Shown: positions 26,979 through 35,617, counted from the stretch's first letter. The stretch: 64,000 nucleotides of DNA from Actinoplanes italicus (GCF_003001815.1 NZ_PVMZ01000003.1:124001-188000); one strand, 5' to 3'. Translations and numbers: made by a program. The notes: generated by a model from the sequence alone, not told the origin.

Positions 26979-28919
26979 TCATGCCGACTCCAGCACCGGC
27001 CGGCCCAGCCACGCCATCAGATCGGTCGCCCGTACCGGCTTGCTGATGTGGTAACCCTGCGCGTTGGCGCAGCCCAGCTGGCCGAGCAGGACGAGGGCCG
27101 CCTCGTCCTCGACGCCCTCGGCCACCACCTCGAGGTCCAGGGCCCGGGCCAGTTCGAGCACGGCGCGGACGATCGCGGTGCCGCCGTGCGATTCCCCCAG
27201 TGTGCGGACGAAGCTGCGGTCGATCTTCAACTCGTGCAGGGGCATGCTCTGCAGGTACGACATCGACGAGTACCCGGTGCCGAAGTCGTCCACCGACAGC
27301 CGGACCCCGAGCCCGCGCAACCGGGTCAGGATCGCCGAGGCCTGTGCCGGGTCGCTGATGATCGAGGTCTCGGTGATCTCCAGGGTGAGCACGCCGGCCG
27401 GGACGCCGCGGGAGGCGAGGGCCTCCGCCACGCGGTCCGGGAAGGTGTCGTCGAGCAGGCAGACGGTCGGCACGTTGACGGCGACCGGGAGCAGCGTGTC
27501 CTGGGCCCGCCAGATCCGGTGCTGGTCCAGTGCCATCCCGAGCACGTGGTCGGTGAGCGGCACGATGATCTCGCTCTCCTCGGCCTGCGGGATGAAGTCG
27601 CCGGGGAAGAGCAGCCCGCGCAGCGGGTGCTGCCAGCGGATCAGCGCCTCGACGCCGACGACCCGGCCGGTGCTGGTCGACACCTTGGGCTGGTAGTGCA
27701 GCACCAGCTCGTCCTCGTCGATCGCCCGGCGCAGTTCGCCGATCAGGCCGAGCTCCTGCGAGCTGTGCCGGTCCGCGGACGGGTCGTAGACGGCGATGCC
27801 GAGGCGGTTGCGCTTGGCCGTGTACATCGCGATGTCGGCGTGCTGGAGCAGCTCCGGGCCCGAGGAGCTGTGCAGCGGGAAGACCGCCGCGCCGATGCTG
27901 CCGCTGATGTCCACGGTCACGCCGTCCAGCTCTGCCGGACCCTCCAGCGACTCCAGCAGGCGGCGGGCGATCTCGGAGCAGTGCTCGGGGGAGTGGATCT
28001 CCGGCATGAGTACGGCGAACTCGTCACCACCCAGCCGGGCCACGGTGTCGGTGCCGCGGACCGCGGCGGTGAGGCGCGCCGCGACCTCGGAGAGCAGCAG
28101 GTCACCGGCGTGGTGCCCGAGGGTGTCGTTGACCTCCTTGAACTTGTTGAGGTCGAGCAGGAGCAGACCGACCGACTCGTCCTGCTCCTGGGCCACGCGC
28201 AGCGCCTTCTCGATCTCGTCGGCGAGCAGGGCGCGGTTGGCCAGGCCGGTCAGTTCGTCGTGCAGGGCACGGTAGCGGCTCTCCACGGCCTGGCCCTCGA
28301 TCCGGCGCTGGTGGGTGAGCAGGATCGAGGCGCAGAGCACGAGCAGCAGGAAGTCGGCGCCGCAGATCACCGCGGCGGCGAGGCTGAGCTTCTGGTTGAA
28401 GCTTGCCGCGTCGGCCAGGTACGAGTCCATCGCGAGCCGGTGCCGGTTGACGTTGGCGTTGGCCGACTTGCGCAGGAAGGAGGCGCCGAGGGTGGCCTGA
28501 TCGGCCAGTTCCTTCATCCGGTCCCGGTTGCTGGTGGTCCGGCGCAGCTCGTTGAGGGTGTCGGTGAAGGCCGCGTAGGAGTCCTGCACCAGGACGATGT
28601 TCTCCTTGTCGAGGCTGTCGCCGTTGGCGGCCTGCCACTCGACGTCCGGACGGGTCGAGTGCACGGCGCTGTCCAGCAGGTCCTTGCCGAACTTCTTGGC
28701 GACCATGTAGTCGTTGAGCGCCTCGGTCTCGACGCTGATGTGCAGGTCGATCTGGGACCAGTGGTCGCTGATGCGCGAGTTGTGCTCGATGTGGGCGGTG
28801 GTGCGCGCGTTGGTCGTGATGCTGACCGCGGCCAGCACCGCGAGGGCGAAGACGCCGAGCGCGAGCCCGATCACGGCAGCCCGGGCGACGGCTTTGCTGC
28901 GGACGACCTTCGCGAGCAC
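26979..28919 (-). CDS. GGDEF-EAL cyclic-di-GMP enzyme with extracellular sensor loop
   Basis: This 646-residue membrane protein can both make and break the second messenger cyclic di-GMP by its domains. Two transmembrane helices (about 13-35 and 178-200) flank an outside helical domain of ~140 residues. A GGDEF domain follows with an intact active site (ARLGGDEFAVLM). Then comes an EAL domain with VEALIRWQHP, DDFGTGYSS, LKIDRSFVR and AEGVED, all expected for a working phosphodiesterase. The start is GTG 28919 with GGGAGGA upstream. It is divergent, by 133 bp, from a lipoprotein of the sugar-binding type, which could supply the signal for the outside domain (inference). Confidence 0.93.
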   Translation of the reverse strand: MLAKVVRSKAVARAAVIGLALGVFALAVLAAVSITTNARTTAHIEHNSRISDHWSQIDLHISVETEALNDYMVAKKFGKDLLDSAVHSTRPDVEWQAANGDSLDKENIVLVQDSYAAFTDTLNELRRTTSNRDRMKELADQATLGASFLRKSANANVNRHRLAMDSYLADAASFNQKLSLAAAVICGADFLLLVLCASILLTHQRRIEGQAVESRYRALHDELTGLANRALLADEIEKALRVAQEQDESVGLLLLDLNKFKEVNDTLGHHAGDLLLSEVAARLTAAVRGTDTVARLGGDEFAVLMPEIHSPEHCSEIARRLLESLEGPAELDGVTVDISGSIGAAVFPLHSSSGPELLQHADIAMYTAKRNRLGIAVYDPSADRHSSQELGLIGELRRAIDEDELVLHYQPKVSTSTGRVVGVEALIRWQHPLRGLLFPGDFIPQAEESEIIVPLTDHVLGMALDQHRIWRAQDTLLPVAVNVPTVCLLDDTFPDRVAEALASRGVPAGVLTLEITETSIISDPAQASAILTRLRGLGVRLSVDDFGTGYSSMSYLQSMPLHELKIDRSFVRTLGESHGGTAIVRAVLELARALDLEVVAEGVEDEAALVLLGQLGCANAQGYHISKPVRATDLMAWLGRPVLESA

Positions 28920-29052
28920 TCAATCCTCCCAGAGCTGTCCGTCACCGGCCGCCACGAGGCGGCCTTTCGCGGCGGTCCGATCGGTCGAACACCCGCCCGA
29001 TTGAAGGAGATCGCCCATACTGACTTCGGGCTGGGGCGAAAATAGGAAGACC

Positions 29053-30099
29053 ATGAAATATCGGATCTTTGGCTTTCTGTTGGCTCTGGTGCTGATCGGT
29101 ACGGCCGGGTGCACCGAGGAGAAGGACGATCGGGACAGATCGCTCACTGTGGGCTTCGTGGTGGCGAACAAGCAGCTCAACTTCTCCCAGGAGATGTCCC
29201 TCGGGTTCATCTCCGGCGTGGACCACGTCGGGGACGTCTCTTACCAGGTGGACGGCCCGAACATCGTCGACGGGCCGCGGCAGCTCAGCCTGTTCCGCGA
29301 CATGGTCACGACCGCACGGGACGGCATCTCGGTGTTCACCCTGACCCCGGACCTGTTCGTCAGCCCGATGGCCGAGGCGGTCGCCGCGGGTGTGCCGGTC
29401 ATCGCGGTGGACAGCCCGGTCCTGCCGTCGGCCGGGGTCCAGCTGTTCATCGGCAACGACAGCTACGCGCTGGGCCGCCTGCTCGCCCGGCAGGTGATCG
29501 CGAGGCTCCCGGCCGGCACCGTCACCGGCAAGATCGTCCTGGGCACCTCCTCACCCGGCGTCACCGTCCTCGACCGCCGGGCCAAGGGCATCCGCGACGA
29601 GATCAAGGAGAAGCTCCCGAAGGTGACCCTGGTCGGCCCGTTCGACACCAAGCAGGAGGTCGAGGCGAACCTGGAGGCCTGGAGGAGCCTGGTCAAGGCG
29701 AACTCGTCGGCGCTCGCGTTCATCGGCACCGGCGACGCCGACGGCTGGAACCTGGCCGCCCTGCGCCGCAAGGACGACGCCTCCTGGATCGCCGGAGCCT
29801 TCGACATCGACCCCAAGTCACTGGCCGCTGTGAAGGCCGGCGACCTGTTGCTGGTCTCACCGGAGAACTTTCTCAAAGGTGCGGTCGCCGGCCGTCTGCA
29901 GGCCGAGCACGCCAAGACCGGCAGGGCGCTGCCGCAGGGCTGGCTGTACGTGCCCGGCCTCGCGATCGACCAGGCCAACGTCGACGCCGTGGTGGCCCGT
30001 CAGGCGACCATCACCACGCGCGCACAGGCCTTCGCCGCCGAGATCGAGACGATCCTGTCGGACCCTGCCAATCTGCGCCCGATGTCCGAAGTGAGCTAG
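29053..30099 (+). CDS. Sugar-binding-type periplasmic lipoprotein, orphan
   Basis: This 348-residue protein has a lipoprotein signal peptide (lipobox GTAGC, Cys20) and a type I periplasmic-binding fold of the ribose/autoinducer-2 kind. Evidence is SLTVGFVVANKQLNFSQEM at the first strand, MAEAVAAGVPVIAVDSPV and the late SPENFLKGAVAGRLQ. No transporter permease or ATPase gene is next to it, so it is not an obvious ABC uptake component. It is divergent from a membrane GGDEF-EAL gene. Comparable binding proteins elsewhere hand a ligand signal to membrane sensors, so a sensory role is plausible. An SGNH-hydrolase lipoprotein gene follows after 50 bp. Confidence 0.82.
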   Translation: MKYRIFGFLLALVLIGTAGCTEEKDDRDRSLTVGFVVANKQLNFSQEMSLGFISGVDHVGDVSYQVDGPNIVDGPRQLSLFRDMVTTARDGISVFTLTPDLFVSPMAEAVAAGVPVIAVDSPVLPSAGVQLFIGNDSYALGRLLARQVIARLPAGTVTGKIVLGTSSPGVTVLDRRAKGIRDEIKEKLPKVTLVGPFDTKQEVEANLEAWRSLVKANSSALAFIGTGDADGWNLAALRRKDDASWIAGAFDIDPKSLAAVKAGDLLLVSPENFLKGAVAGRLQAEHAKTGRALPQGWLYVPGLAIDQANVDAVVARQATITTRAQAFAAEIETILSDPANLRPMSEVS

Positions 30100-30149
30100 G
30101 AACCCCGAGTACTGTTGCGGCACCCGGCCGGGGCCGTGATGGGGGGACC

Positions 30150-31013
30150 GTGATTCATCGCTGGCATGTCGTCGCTCTGGCAGCGCTCGCCGCCTTCGCC
30201 CTGGCCTGTGACGGGGCCGGCCGCGCCACCCCGAAACCGTCCGGTGAGCCGGAGCCGACCCGCCCGGCGACCGGTTATCCGGCCTCGATGGTGGCGCTCG
30301 GCGACTCGATCACCGCGGGTCTCGGCGCCTGCCTCGCGTACGTGGCCTGCGCCCGCAACTCCTGGTCCACCGGGAACAACGCCGCGATCCAGAGCCACTA
30401 CCAGCGGATCCTGGAGAAGAACGACAAGATCGAGGGCAACGCCGACAATCTGGCGTCACCCGGCGCCGAGGCCGACGCGCTGGAGACCCAGGCCCGCCGG
30501 GCGGTCGACCTGAAACCGCAGTACGTGACGATCCTGATCGGTGCCAACGACGCGTGCGCCGGCCGGGTGCGGGACATGACACCGGTGGCGACCTTCCGCG
30601 AGCAGATCGACGCGGGCCTGGCCCGGCTGAAGAAGGGCCTGCCCAAGGCGCGGGTGCTGATGGTCAGCATCCCCGACCTCCACCGGCTCTGGCAGGTGGG
30701 CCGGGAGGACCCGAAGGCGGTCGAGATCTGGAGCCAGGGCGGGATCTGCCCGTCCATGCTGGCCGCACCCACCTCCACGGCTGACGCTGATCAGAAACGA
30801 CGGGAACAGGTCCGGGATCGGGTCGACGACTACAACACCCAACTGCGACAGGCATGCCGGGAGTACGGCGACCGCTGCCGCTGGGACGGCGGAGCCGCTC
30901 ATCGGGTGCGATTCGATCTGGATCAGTTGAACAAGTTCGACTATTTCCATCCGAACGCCGAGGGTCAGAAGGAACTGGCCGATGTGGTCTATCCCGGTCG
31001 CTTCACCTGGTGA
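30150..31013 (+). CDS. SGNH/GDSL-family hydrolase, probable lipoprotein
   Basis: This 287-residue exported protein begins at GTG 30150 after a GGGGGGA site. Its signal peptide ends in FALAC, so Cys20 may carry lipid although the lipobox is imperfect. SGNH blocks are complete: block I MVALGDSITAG (Ser nucleophile), block II NLASPGAEAD (Gly), block III LIGANDACAG (Asn) and block V DYFHPNAEG (Asp/His). The enzyme is a carboxylic ester hydrolase or lipase acting outside the cell. The exact substrate is unknown. It follows the orphan binding-protein gene by 50 bp and may share its transcript. Confidence 0.88.
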   Translation: MIHRWHVVALAALAAFALACDGAGRATPKPSGEPEPTRPATGYPASMVALGDSITAGLGACLAYVACARNSWSTGNNAAIQSHYQRILEKNDKIEGNADNLASPGAEADALETQARRAVDLKPQYVTILIGANDACAGRVRDMTPVATFREQIDAGLARLKKGLPKARVLMVSIPDLHRLWQVGREDPKAVEIWSQGGICPSMLAAPTSTADADQKRREQVRDRVDDYNTQLRQACREYGDRCRWDGGAAHRVRFDLDQLNKFDYFHPNAEGQKELADVVYPGRFTW

Positions 31014-31129
31014 CCGGCATCACATTTCGTGAATCTGGCACCTCCTTTTGCGGTAACGGGTGATTTCAGCACACCTGTCCGGGAGATATACCTGCTCCAG
31101 GAACGGCAGCGGACGCTGAGAGGAGCCCG

Positions 31130-31837
31130 ATGGCCACCTGGATTCTCGTGCCGTGTCTGGGGCAGTTGCGCACCGAACTGAACCGGCTCGCACCGAACAG
31201 GGACAAGTCCAGTGACGGCACGATCGGTGACACGGCGCACCAGAGCCGGGTCTCCGACCACAACGACGACGAGGTCGGGCGGGTACCGATCCGGGACGCG
31301 GACTCGAAACACGAGGTCCACGCCATCGACCTCGACGTCAACCTGCGTGAACCGAATCTGACGATGGAGATGGTGGTCCAGCACGTCGTCGGCCGCTGCC
31401 GTAGCGGCGCCGAGAAGCGGCTCCGCTACGTGATCTACAACCGGCGGATCTGGGAGGGGTCGAACGGCTGGCGGCAGCGCGCCTACAGCGGCGACAACGC
31501 GCACACCCAGCACGCCCACTTCTCCGCCTCGTACGAGACCAAGCTCGAAGCCTCGACCGCTTCCTGGCATCTGGAGGACATCCCCGTGGCACTGACCGAA
31601 GCCGACAAGAAGTGGCTGGCCGCGCAGATCGACAAGGCCGCCACCGCCGCGGCCGAGCGCGTCTGGAAGACCCGGTGGAACATCAACTTCGAGCCGGGCA
31701 GCCCGCCGTACATGGCCGAGGCCGGCTCGATCATCGCGCACATCCCCGGCGAGCACGCCCGCATCGAGGAGGAGCTTGCCCACACCGACGGCAAGGTCGA
31801 CAAGCTGATCGCCGGGGAACCGTCCAACCAGGTGTGA
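31130..31837 (+). CDS. Endolysin-like M15-type peptidase domain protein
   Basis: This 235-residue protein has an N-terminal domain (about 1-150) that resembles small hydrolases of actinobacterial phages and prophages, related to D-Ala-D-Ala carboxypeptidases. The likely zinc ligands are in QSRVSDHNDD and HEVHAIDLDV, with NAHTQHAHFS near the end of the domain. No signal peptide is visible, which fits a phage endolysin. The C-terminal ~80 residues are helical (LTEADKKWLAAQIDKAATAA) and may target or oligomerise. No other phage genes are nearby, so this is a domesticated or stray gene. It converges, 6 bp apart, on a TetR gene at the edge of the transport cassette. Confidence 0.7.
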   Translation: MATWILVPCLGQLRTELNRLAPNRDKSSDGTIGDTAHQSRVSDHNDDEVGRVPIRDADSKHEVHAIDLDVNLREPNLTMEMVVQHVVGRCRSGAEKRLRYVIYNRRIWEGSNGWRQRAYSGDNAHTQHAHFSASYETKLEASTASWHLEDIPVALTEADKKWLAAQIDKAATAAAERVWKTRWNINFEPGSPPYMAEAGSIIAHIPGEHARIEEELAHTDGKVDKLIAGEPSNQV

Positions 31838-31843
31838 CAGGCC

Positions 31844-32422
31844 CTAGGCCGGGGTGACGCGGTCGCGGATGCTGTCGAGTACCGCCTCCGCGGCCCACCC
31901 GGCGGCGTCGGCGATGTCACGCCGGTCCATACCGAACTCGCGGTGGAACGTCACCCAGGTCCCGACGGAGTCGAGGTGCGACAGCGCCGCGATGACCGCC
32001 CTGCGCTGCGCCGCGTCGAGGGACGGCACCTCGGCATCCAGCAGTCGTTCGAGCTGTGCCCGGCCGGGCGACGGCGCCGCGCCGCTCACGCCGCGCATCG
32101 CCGTCTCGGCGACGACGTGCGCGAGCTCCGGCCGTGCGTCGTACCGCTGCATCGCGTCGCGGATCGCGAGGGGGATGTCGAAGATCGAGTGCGACTCCTC
32201 GCGGGCGAACAACGTCGCCTCGATCCAGGCCGCGGTCGCCAGCAACAGGTCGACGCGCGTGGGATAGTTGCGGAACACCGTGCGTTCGGCGATACCGGCC
32301 CGGCGTGCGATGACACGGTACGAGACGTCGTCGCTGCCGAGCTCCTCGATCAGCTCGGCGTAGGCGGCGAGGATCGCCCCTTGCGTGCCGCTCAGCGCCG
32401 GGACCGCCGCCGGCTCGGTCAC
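31844..32422 (-). CDS. TetR-family transcriptional regulator (distal)
   Basis: This 192-residue regulator has an N-terminal TetR helix-turn-helix (about 25-60; YRVIARRAGIAERTVFRNYP) and a helical ligand-binding part. The start is the GTG at 32422, whose GTGA overlaps the stop of the preceding TetR gene, with GGGCGGAG upstream. It is the last gene of the urt-permease cassette. The two TetR proteins are similar in length and HTH type, possibly an old duplication. Ligand and operator are unknown; control of the urea/purine transport genes is the natural guess. Arginine codons are mostly CGC, unlike flanking genes. Confidence 0.85.
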   Translation of the reverse strand: MTEPAAVPALSGTQGAILAAYAELIEELGSDDVSYRVIARRAGIAERTVFRNYPTRVDLLLATAAWIEATLFAREESHSIFDIPLAIRDAMQRYDARPELAHVVAETAMRGVSGAAPSPGRAQLERLLDAEVPSLDAAQRRAVIAALSHLDSVGTWVTFHREFGMDRRDIADAAGWAAEAVLDSIRDRVTPA

Positions 32423-33021
32423 GGCTCCGCCCACGTGACGCCGGGCCGCCCCGCGATCGGCTCCGCCCACGTGGTGTGGGGCAGCCTCGCGAGCACGGTG
32501 CCCACAGCGCGGTCGAACGCGTCGCAGATCTCGTCGGCGTCGAGGTCGAAACCCGTGCGCAGCCGAGCCCAGAACATCGCCGACGAGAAGTAGCGCAGGG
32601 ATGCCGAGACCCGCCGCCGATCCCGCCGGTTGAGCGTCGGCGCCGACACGTCGAGCATCGCCTCGATCGCCCGCGTGATGTAGGCCTGCTCGGTGTCGAG
32701 CGTCGGCGAGATCGCGGACGCCCGCGCGCCGACGTACGCGTACGCGGGCGACGCGTCGAAGGCGCGGAAGCGCTCGTGCACGGCGGCGCAGAAGTCGGAC
32801 ACGGTCACGAACGGCGCCAGCGGGAAGCAGGTCTGCTCGAGCCAGTTCGAGAGCGCGGCGAGCAGATGCGCGCGCGTGGGGTACTGGCGGTAGATCGTGC
32901 GCTCCGAGATGCCGACCTCGTCGGCGAGGGCACGATAGGAGATGTCGTCGAAGCTGCGTTCGCGCAGCAGCACCGCGGCGCTCGCCAGAATGGCGGTAGC
33001 GGTGTCGACCGGCTCCTCCAT
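32419..33021 (-). CDS. TetR-family transcriptional regulator (proximal)
   Basis: This 200-residue TetR protein has its helix-turn-helix at about 25-60 (YRALADEVGISERTIYRQYP) and starts at ATG 33021, with GAGGGAGA four bases upstream. The TGA of the permease gene overlaps this ATG by one base. The C-terminus contains an in-frame 36-bp duplication: the pentapeptide TWAEP occurs twice, 12 residues apart, the second copy at the very end. This probably arose by tandem duplication over the stop region. Likely regulates the cassette; ligand unknown. Confidence 0.85.
   Translation of the reverse strand: MEEPVDTATAILASAAVLLRERSFDDISYRALADEVGISERTIYRQYPTRAHLLAALSNWLEQTCFPLAPFVTVSDFCAAVHERFRAFDASPAYAYVGARASAISPTLDTEQAYITRAIEAMLDVSAPTLNRRDRRRVSASLRYFSSAMFWARLRTGFDLDADEICDAFDRAVGTVLARLPHTTWAEPIAGRPGVTWAEP
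32423..32475 (-). repeat. 36-bp spaced repeat at a TetR gene 3' end
   Basis: The plus-strand sequence ggctccgcccacgtg occurs at 32423 and again at 32459, 36 bp apart. It encodes the repeated TWAEP residues of the proximal TetR protein, and the stop codon lies right beside the second protein copy. Confidence 0.7.
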
Positions 33022-34748
33022 CACGTCTCCCTCTTTCGAGCGGCCGCCCAGTGCTGGGGCCCGGTGACTTCCGGCGGGAGCACGTAGTGATCGGAATCGT
33101 CGAGGGTGAGCGCCAGCGACGAGACGTACTGCACTTCGCCGTGCGGTCCTCTCTCGGCCGAGGCCAGCATATCCGGCCGCTCGAACGTGTACCCGGTGAC
33201 GTGACAGCGGAGCCGCTCGCCCGAGGGGTTGCCGTGCTCGTCGAACCGGGGGGAGTCGATCCCGTCGGAGCGGCGGCGCAGGTAGTAGCGACCCCGCGTG
33301 GCGACGGCCGTGACCGGCGTGGCCACGAACGCGACGCCGATCGCGATGAGCACCGAGAACGGCTTGACGGCGGCGCCGAGCAGCCCGGCGAACGCGAGCA
33401 GTGACAGCACCGAGGCGAGTCCCACCGACACGAGCCCGACCGGGTTCCAGTCGTGCAGCATGCCGCGGCGGAACTCGGGGAAGCGCGGCGAGATGCGCAG
33501 CACCCACTTGTTGACGGCGATGTCGGTGGCGATCGTCACGAGCCATGCCATGACGACGTTCGCGTAGAGGCTCAGCACGAAGGAGATGAGGGCGAAGATG
33601 TCCAGCATCATGAGCGCGTAGGCGATCACGAGGTTGAACAGCACGAAGATCGTGCGACCCGGGTAGTGCTTCGCCATCCGGGTGAAGACGTTCGACCACG
33701 CGAGCGAGCCCGAGTACGCGTTCGTCACGTTGATCTTCACCTGTGCGACCACGATGAGTACCAGGGCCAGAACGATCGCGAGCCAGTCGGGGACGAGGGT
33801 CCGGTACATCTCGACGAATTGCTTGACCGGTTCGGCCGCCTGATGCCCGAGAGCGGGTTCGACTCTCACGAGGAGGTAGACGGCGAGAAACACCCCGATC
33901 ACCTGCTTGGTGCCGCTGAAGACGACCCATCCCGGGCCGGCGAACGCGAACGAGGTCCACCACGAGCGTGCGTTCGCCGGCGTGCGCGGCGGCATGGCGC
34001 GGATGTAGTCGATCTGCTCCGCGAGCTGAGGGGTGAGGGCGAAGCACACGGCCGCACTCGAGACCACGGCGCCGATGCTGATCGAGCCGTCGGAATCGCC
34101 GGTGAACGACGTGAAGGCGCGCACCACCTCGGGGTCGGAGACGAGGATCCACAGCAGCGGCAGCAGGGCGAGGGCGAGCCACAGGGGCGTGGTCCAGAAC
34201 TGCAGGCGTTCCAGCGCACGCATGCCGTAGATGACGATCGGGATCACGACGACTGTCGAGATGAGATAGCCGAGCCACAGCGGCATCCCCGTCGCCACCT
34301 GCAGCCCCTGCGCCATGATGGCGCCCTCCAGCGCGAAGAAGATGCAGGTGAAGCCAGCGAAGATCACCGTCGTGATGATCGAGCCGTAGTAGCCGAATCC
34401 CGAGCCACGGGCGATCAGGTCGAGGTCGAGGTTGTAGCGGGCGGCGTAGTAGGCGACGGGCACGCCGACGATGACGATGATGACCGACGCGAACACGATG
34501 CCGAGCACGGCGTTGGCGGTGCCGTGGTCGATGCCGATGCTCGCGCCGATCGAGAAGTCGGCGAGGAACGCGATGGACCCGAGGGCGGTCGCGCCGACGG
34601 AGGCCGCGCTCCACCGCCGGAAGGTGCGCGGCACATAGCGGAAGGCGTAGTCCTCCAGGCTGTCCTCTGCGGCCGCCCGCGCGTTGTCCGTCGACACAGG
34701 GCAAATTTCGCTGTCCGGTGTTACGACGGCGTTGCGGGTGTGAGTCAT
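33021..34748 (-). CDS. NCS1-family purine/cytosine permease
   Basis: This 575-residue membrane protein has about twelve transmembrane helices and NCS1 features: N-terminal EDYAFRYVPRTFRRWS, then helix I-III with SIGASIGIDHGTANAVLG and a Gly-rich ARGSGFGYYGSI stretch typical of the family. NCS1 proteins import nucleobases, allantoin, hydantoins or related N-compounds with H+ or Na+. The ~95-residue hydrophilic C-tail (from GRYYLRRRSDG) is long for the family. GAGGG lies six bases before the ATG. In actinobacteria similar permeases accompany urea carboxylase/allophanate hydrolase genes; none is here. The neighbours suggest nitrogen scavenging together with urea. Confidence 0.88.
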   Translation of the reverse strand: MTHTRNAVVTPDSEICPVSTDNARAAAEDSLEDYAFRYVPRTFRRWSAASVGATALGSIAFLADFSIGASIGIDHGTANAVLGIVFASVIIVIVGVPVAYYAARYNLDLDLIARGSGFGYYGSIITTVIFAGFTCIFFALEGAIMAQGLQVATGMPLWLGYLISTVVVIPIVIYGMRALERLQFWTTPLWLALALLPLLWILVSDPEVVRAFTSFTGDSDGSISIGAVVSSAAVCFALTPQLAEQIDYIRAMPPRTPANARSWWTSFAFAGPGWVVFSGTKQVIGVFLAVYLLVRVEPALGHQAAEPVKQFVEMYRTLVPDWLAIVLALVLIVVAQVKINVTNAYSGSLAWSNVFTRMAKHYPGRTIFVLFNLVIAYALMMLDIFALISFVLSLYANVVMAWLVTIATDIAVNKWVLRISPRFPEFRRGMLHDWNPVGLVSVGLASVLSLLAFAGLLGAAVKPFSVLIAIGVAFVATPVTAVATRGRYYLRRRSDGIDSPRFDEHGNPSGERLRCHVTGYTFERPDMLASAERGPHGEVQYVSSLALTLDDSDHYVLPPEVTGPQHWAAARKRET

Positions 34749-34837
34749 GCCGTGCCCTCATTGGCATGCCCTCGCGGCCCTCGCCTGCAGGGTTCACGGT
34801 TCGGCGCGAGATGGTGCCGCTCGGTGCAGTCGGTCAT
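34745..34837 (-). CDS. MicroORF B, 30 codons, coupled to the permease start
   Basis: An ATG at 34837 with GAGGG six bases upstream opens a 30-residue frame starting MTDCTERHHLAPN and ending GHANEGTA. Its TGA overlaps the permease ATG as ATGA. Two cysteines and a HH pair are present. The next-upstream copy encodes the same peptide with a single Arg/Gly change. It may be a translated coupling peptide, a leader, or an accidental frame in the repeat. No homologue is known to me. Confidence 0.4.
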   Translation of the reverse strand: MTDCTERHHLAPNREPCRRGPRGHANEGTA

Positions 34838-34926
34838 GCTGTGCCCTCATTGGCATGCCCTCCCGGCCCTCGCCTGCAGGGTTCACGGTTCGGCGCGAGA
34901 TGGTGCCGCTCGGTGCAGTCGGTCAT
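34834..34926 (-). CDS. MicroORF A, 30 codons, first copy after urtE
   Basis: An ATG at 34926 lies 6 bp after the urtE stop and opens the same 30-residue frame (MTDCTERHHLAPN...). Its TGA overlaps the ATG of microORF B (ATGA). It has a weaker binding site than copy B but would be reached by ribosomes finishing urtE. Together with copy B it makes a continuous chain of stop/start overlaps from urtE to the permease. Confidence 0.35.
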   Translation of the reverse strand: MTDCTERHHLAPNREPCRRGPGGHANEGTA

Positions 34927-34932
34927 GCCGGC

Positions 34933-35616
34933 TCAGATCGCCATGGCGGCTCGCACGGTGGAGGTGGCTGCCATGCCACCCACTCCGGTCTGTGTGACGA
35001 AACCCGAGGCGAGTACGACGTAGCGCTCGGCGGCCTCGAGGGCGAAGCCGATGTGCTGCTCGACGAGCAGCACGTGCATGCCCTCCTCGGCCAGCTGCAC
35101 GATGGTCTGCTCGATCTCGGCGACGATCGTGGGCTGGATGCCCTCGGTCGGCTCGTCGAGGATGAGCAGCTTCGGCTGAGTGATGAGCGCGCGGGCGATC
35201 GCGAGCTGCTGGCGCTGCCCACCGGAGAGCAGGCCCGCCTTCCGGGCGGCGAACTGCTCCAGGGCGGGGAATCGTGCCATCTGTGCGTCGACGAGAGCCT
35301 TGCCGCCCCGGCGCCCGTCGGCGACGAGCTGCAGATTCTCCAGTGTGGTGAGCTGGCCGAACGACTGCTGGCCCTGCGGCACGTACGCCATGCCGCGAGC
35401 GACGCGCTGGTTGGGGGCGAGCGAGGTGACGTCCTCGCCGTCGAACAGCACGCGGCCCTTCGACGGCTTGATCAGGCCGATCGCTAGGCGCAGCAGGGTC
35501 GTCTTGCCGGCGCCGTTGTGACCGAGCACGGCCACCACCTTGCCGGCCGGCACCGTCACACCGTGCAGCACCCGCGTGCGCCCGTAACCGGCCTCGATGT
35601 CGGTGAGCTCCAGCAT
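34933..35616 (-). CDS. urtE: Urea ABC transporter ATP-binding subunit UrtE
   Basis: This 227-residue ATPase powers urea uptake with UrtD, UrtB and UrtC. Walker A is GHNGAGKTT, the signature is LSGGQRQQLAIARAL and Walker B LLILDEPTEGIQP; the GIQP after Walker B is typical of UrtE and LivF-like proteins. The size is normal. It lies 1 bp after urtD, whose last codons contain the GGAGGAC binding site. The gene order urtABCDE matches the standard urea operon. Codon use is CGC-rich like the rest of the cassette. Confidence 0.95.
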   Translation of the reverse strand: MLELTDIEAGYGRTRVLHGVTVPAGKVVAVLGHNGAGKTTLLRLAIGLIKPSKGRVLFDGEDVTSLAPNQRVARGMAYVPQGQQSFGQLTTLENLQLVADGRRGGKALVDAQMARFPALEQFAARKAGLLSGGQRQQLAIARALITQPKLLILDEPTEGIQPTIVAEIEQTIVQLAEEGMHVLLVEQHIGFALEAAERYVVLASGFVTQTGVGGMAATSTVRAAMAI

Positions 35617-35617
35617 G

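Larger units (their letters stand above)
34744..34927 (-). repeat. Two tandem 89-bp direct repeats between urtE and the permease
   Basis: Copies run from 34744 to 34832 and 34833 to 34921, and the first few bases of the unit recur at 34922. The two copies differ at only about two positions. Each carries a ribosome-binding-like GAGGG, an ATG and an open frame of 30 codons. The duplication is recent by its near identity and fills most of the 184-bp urtE-permease gap. Confidence 0.92.
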
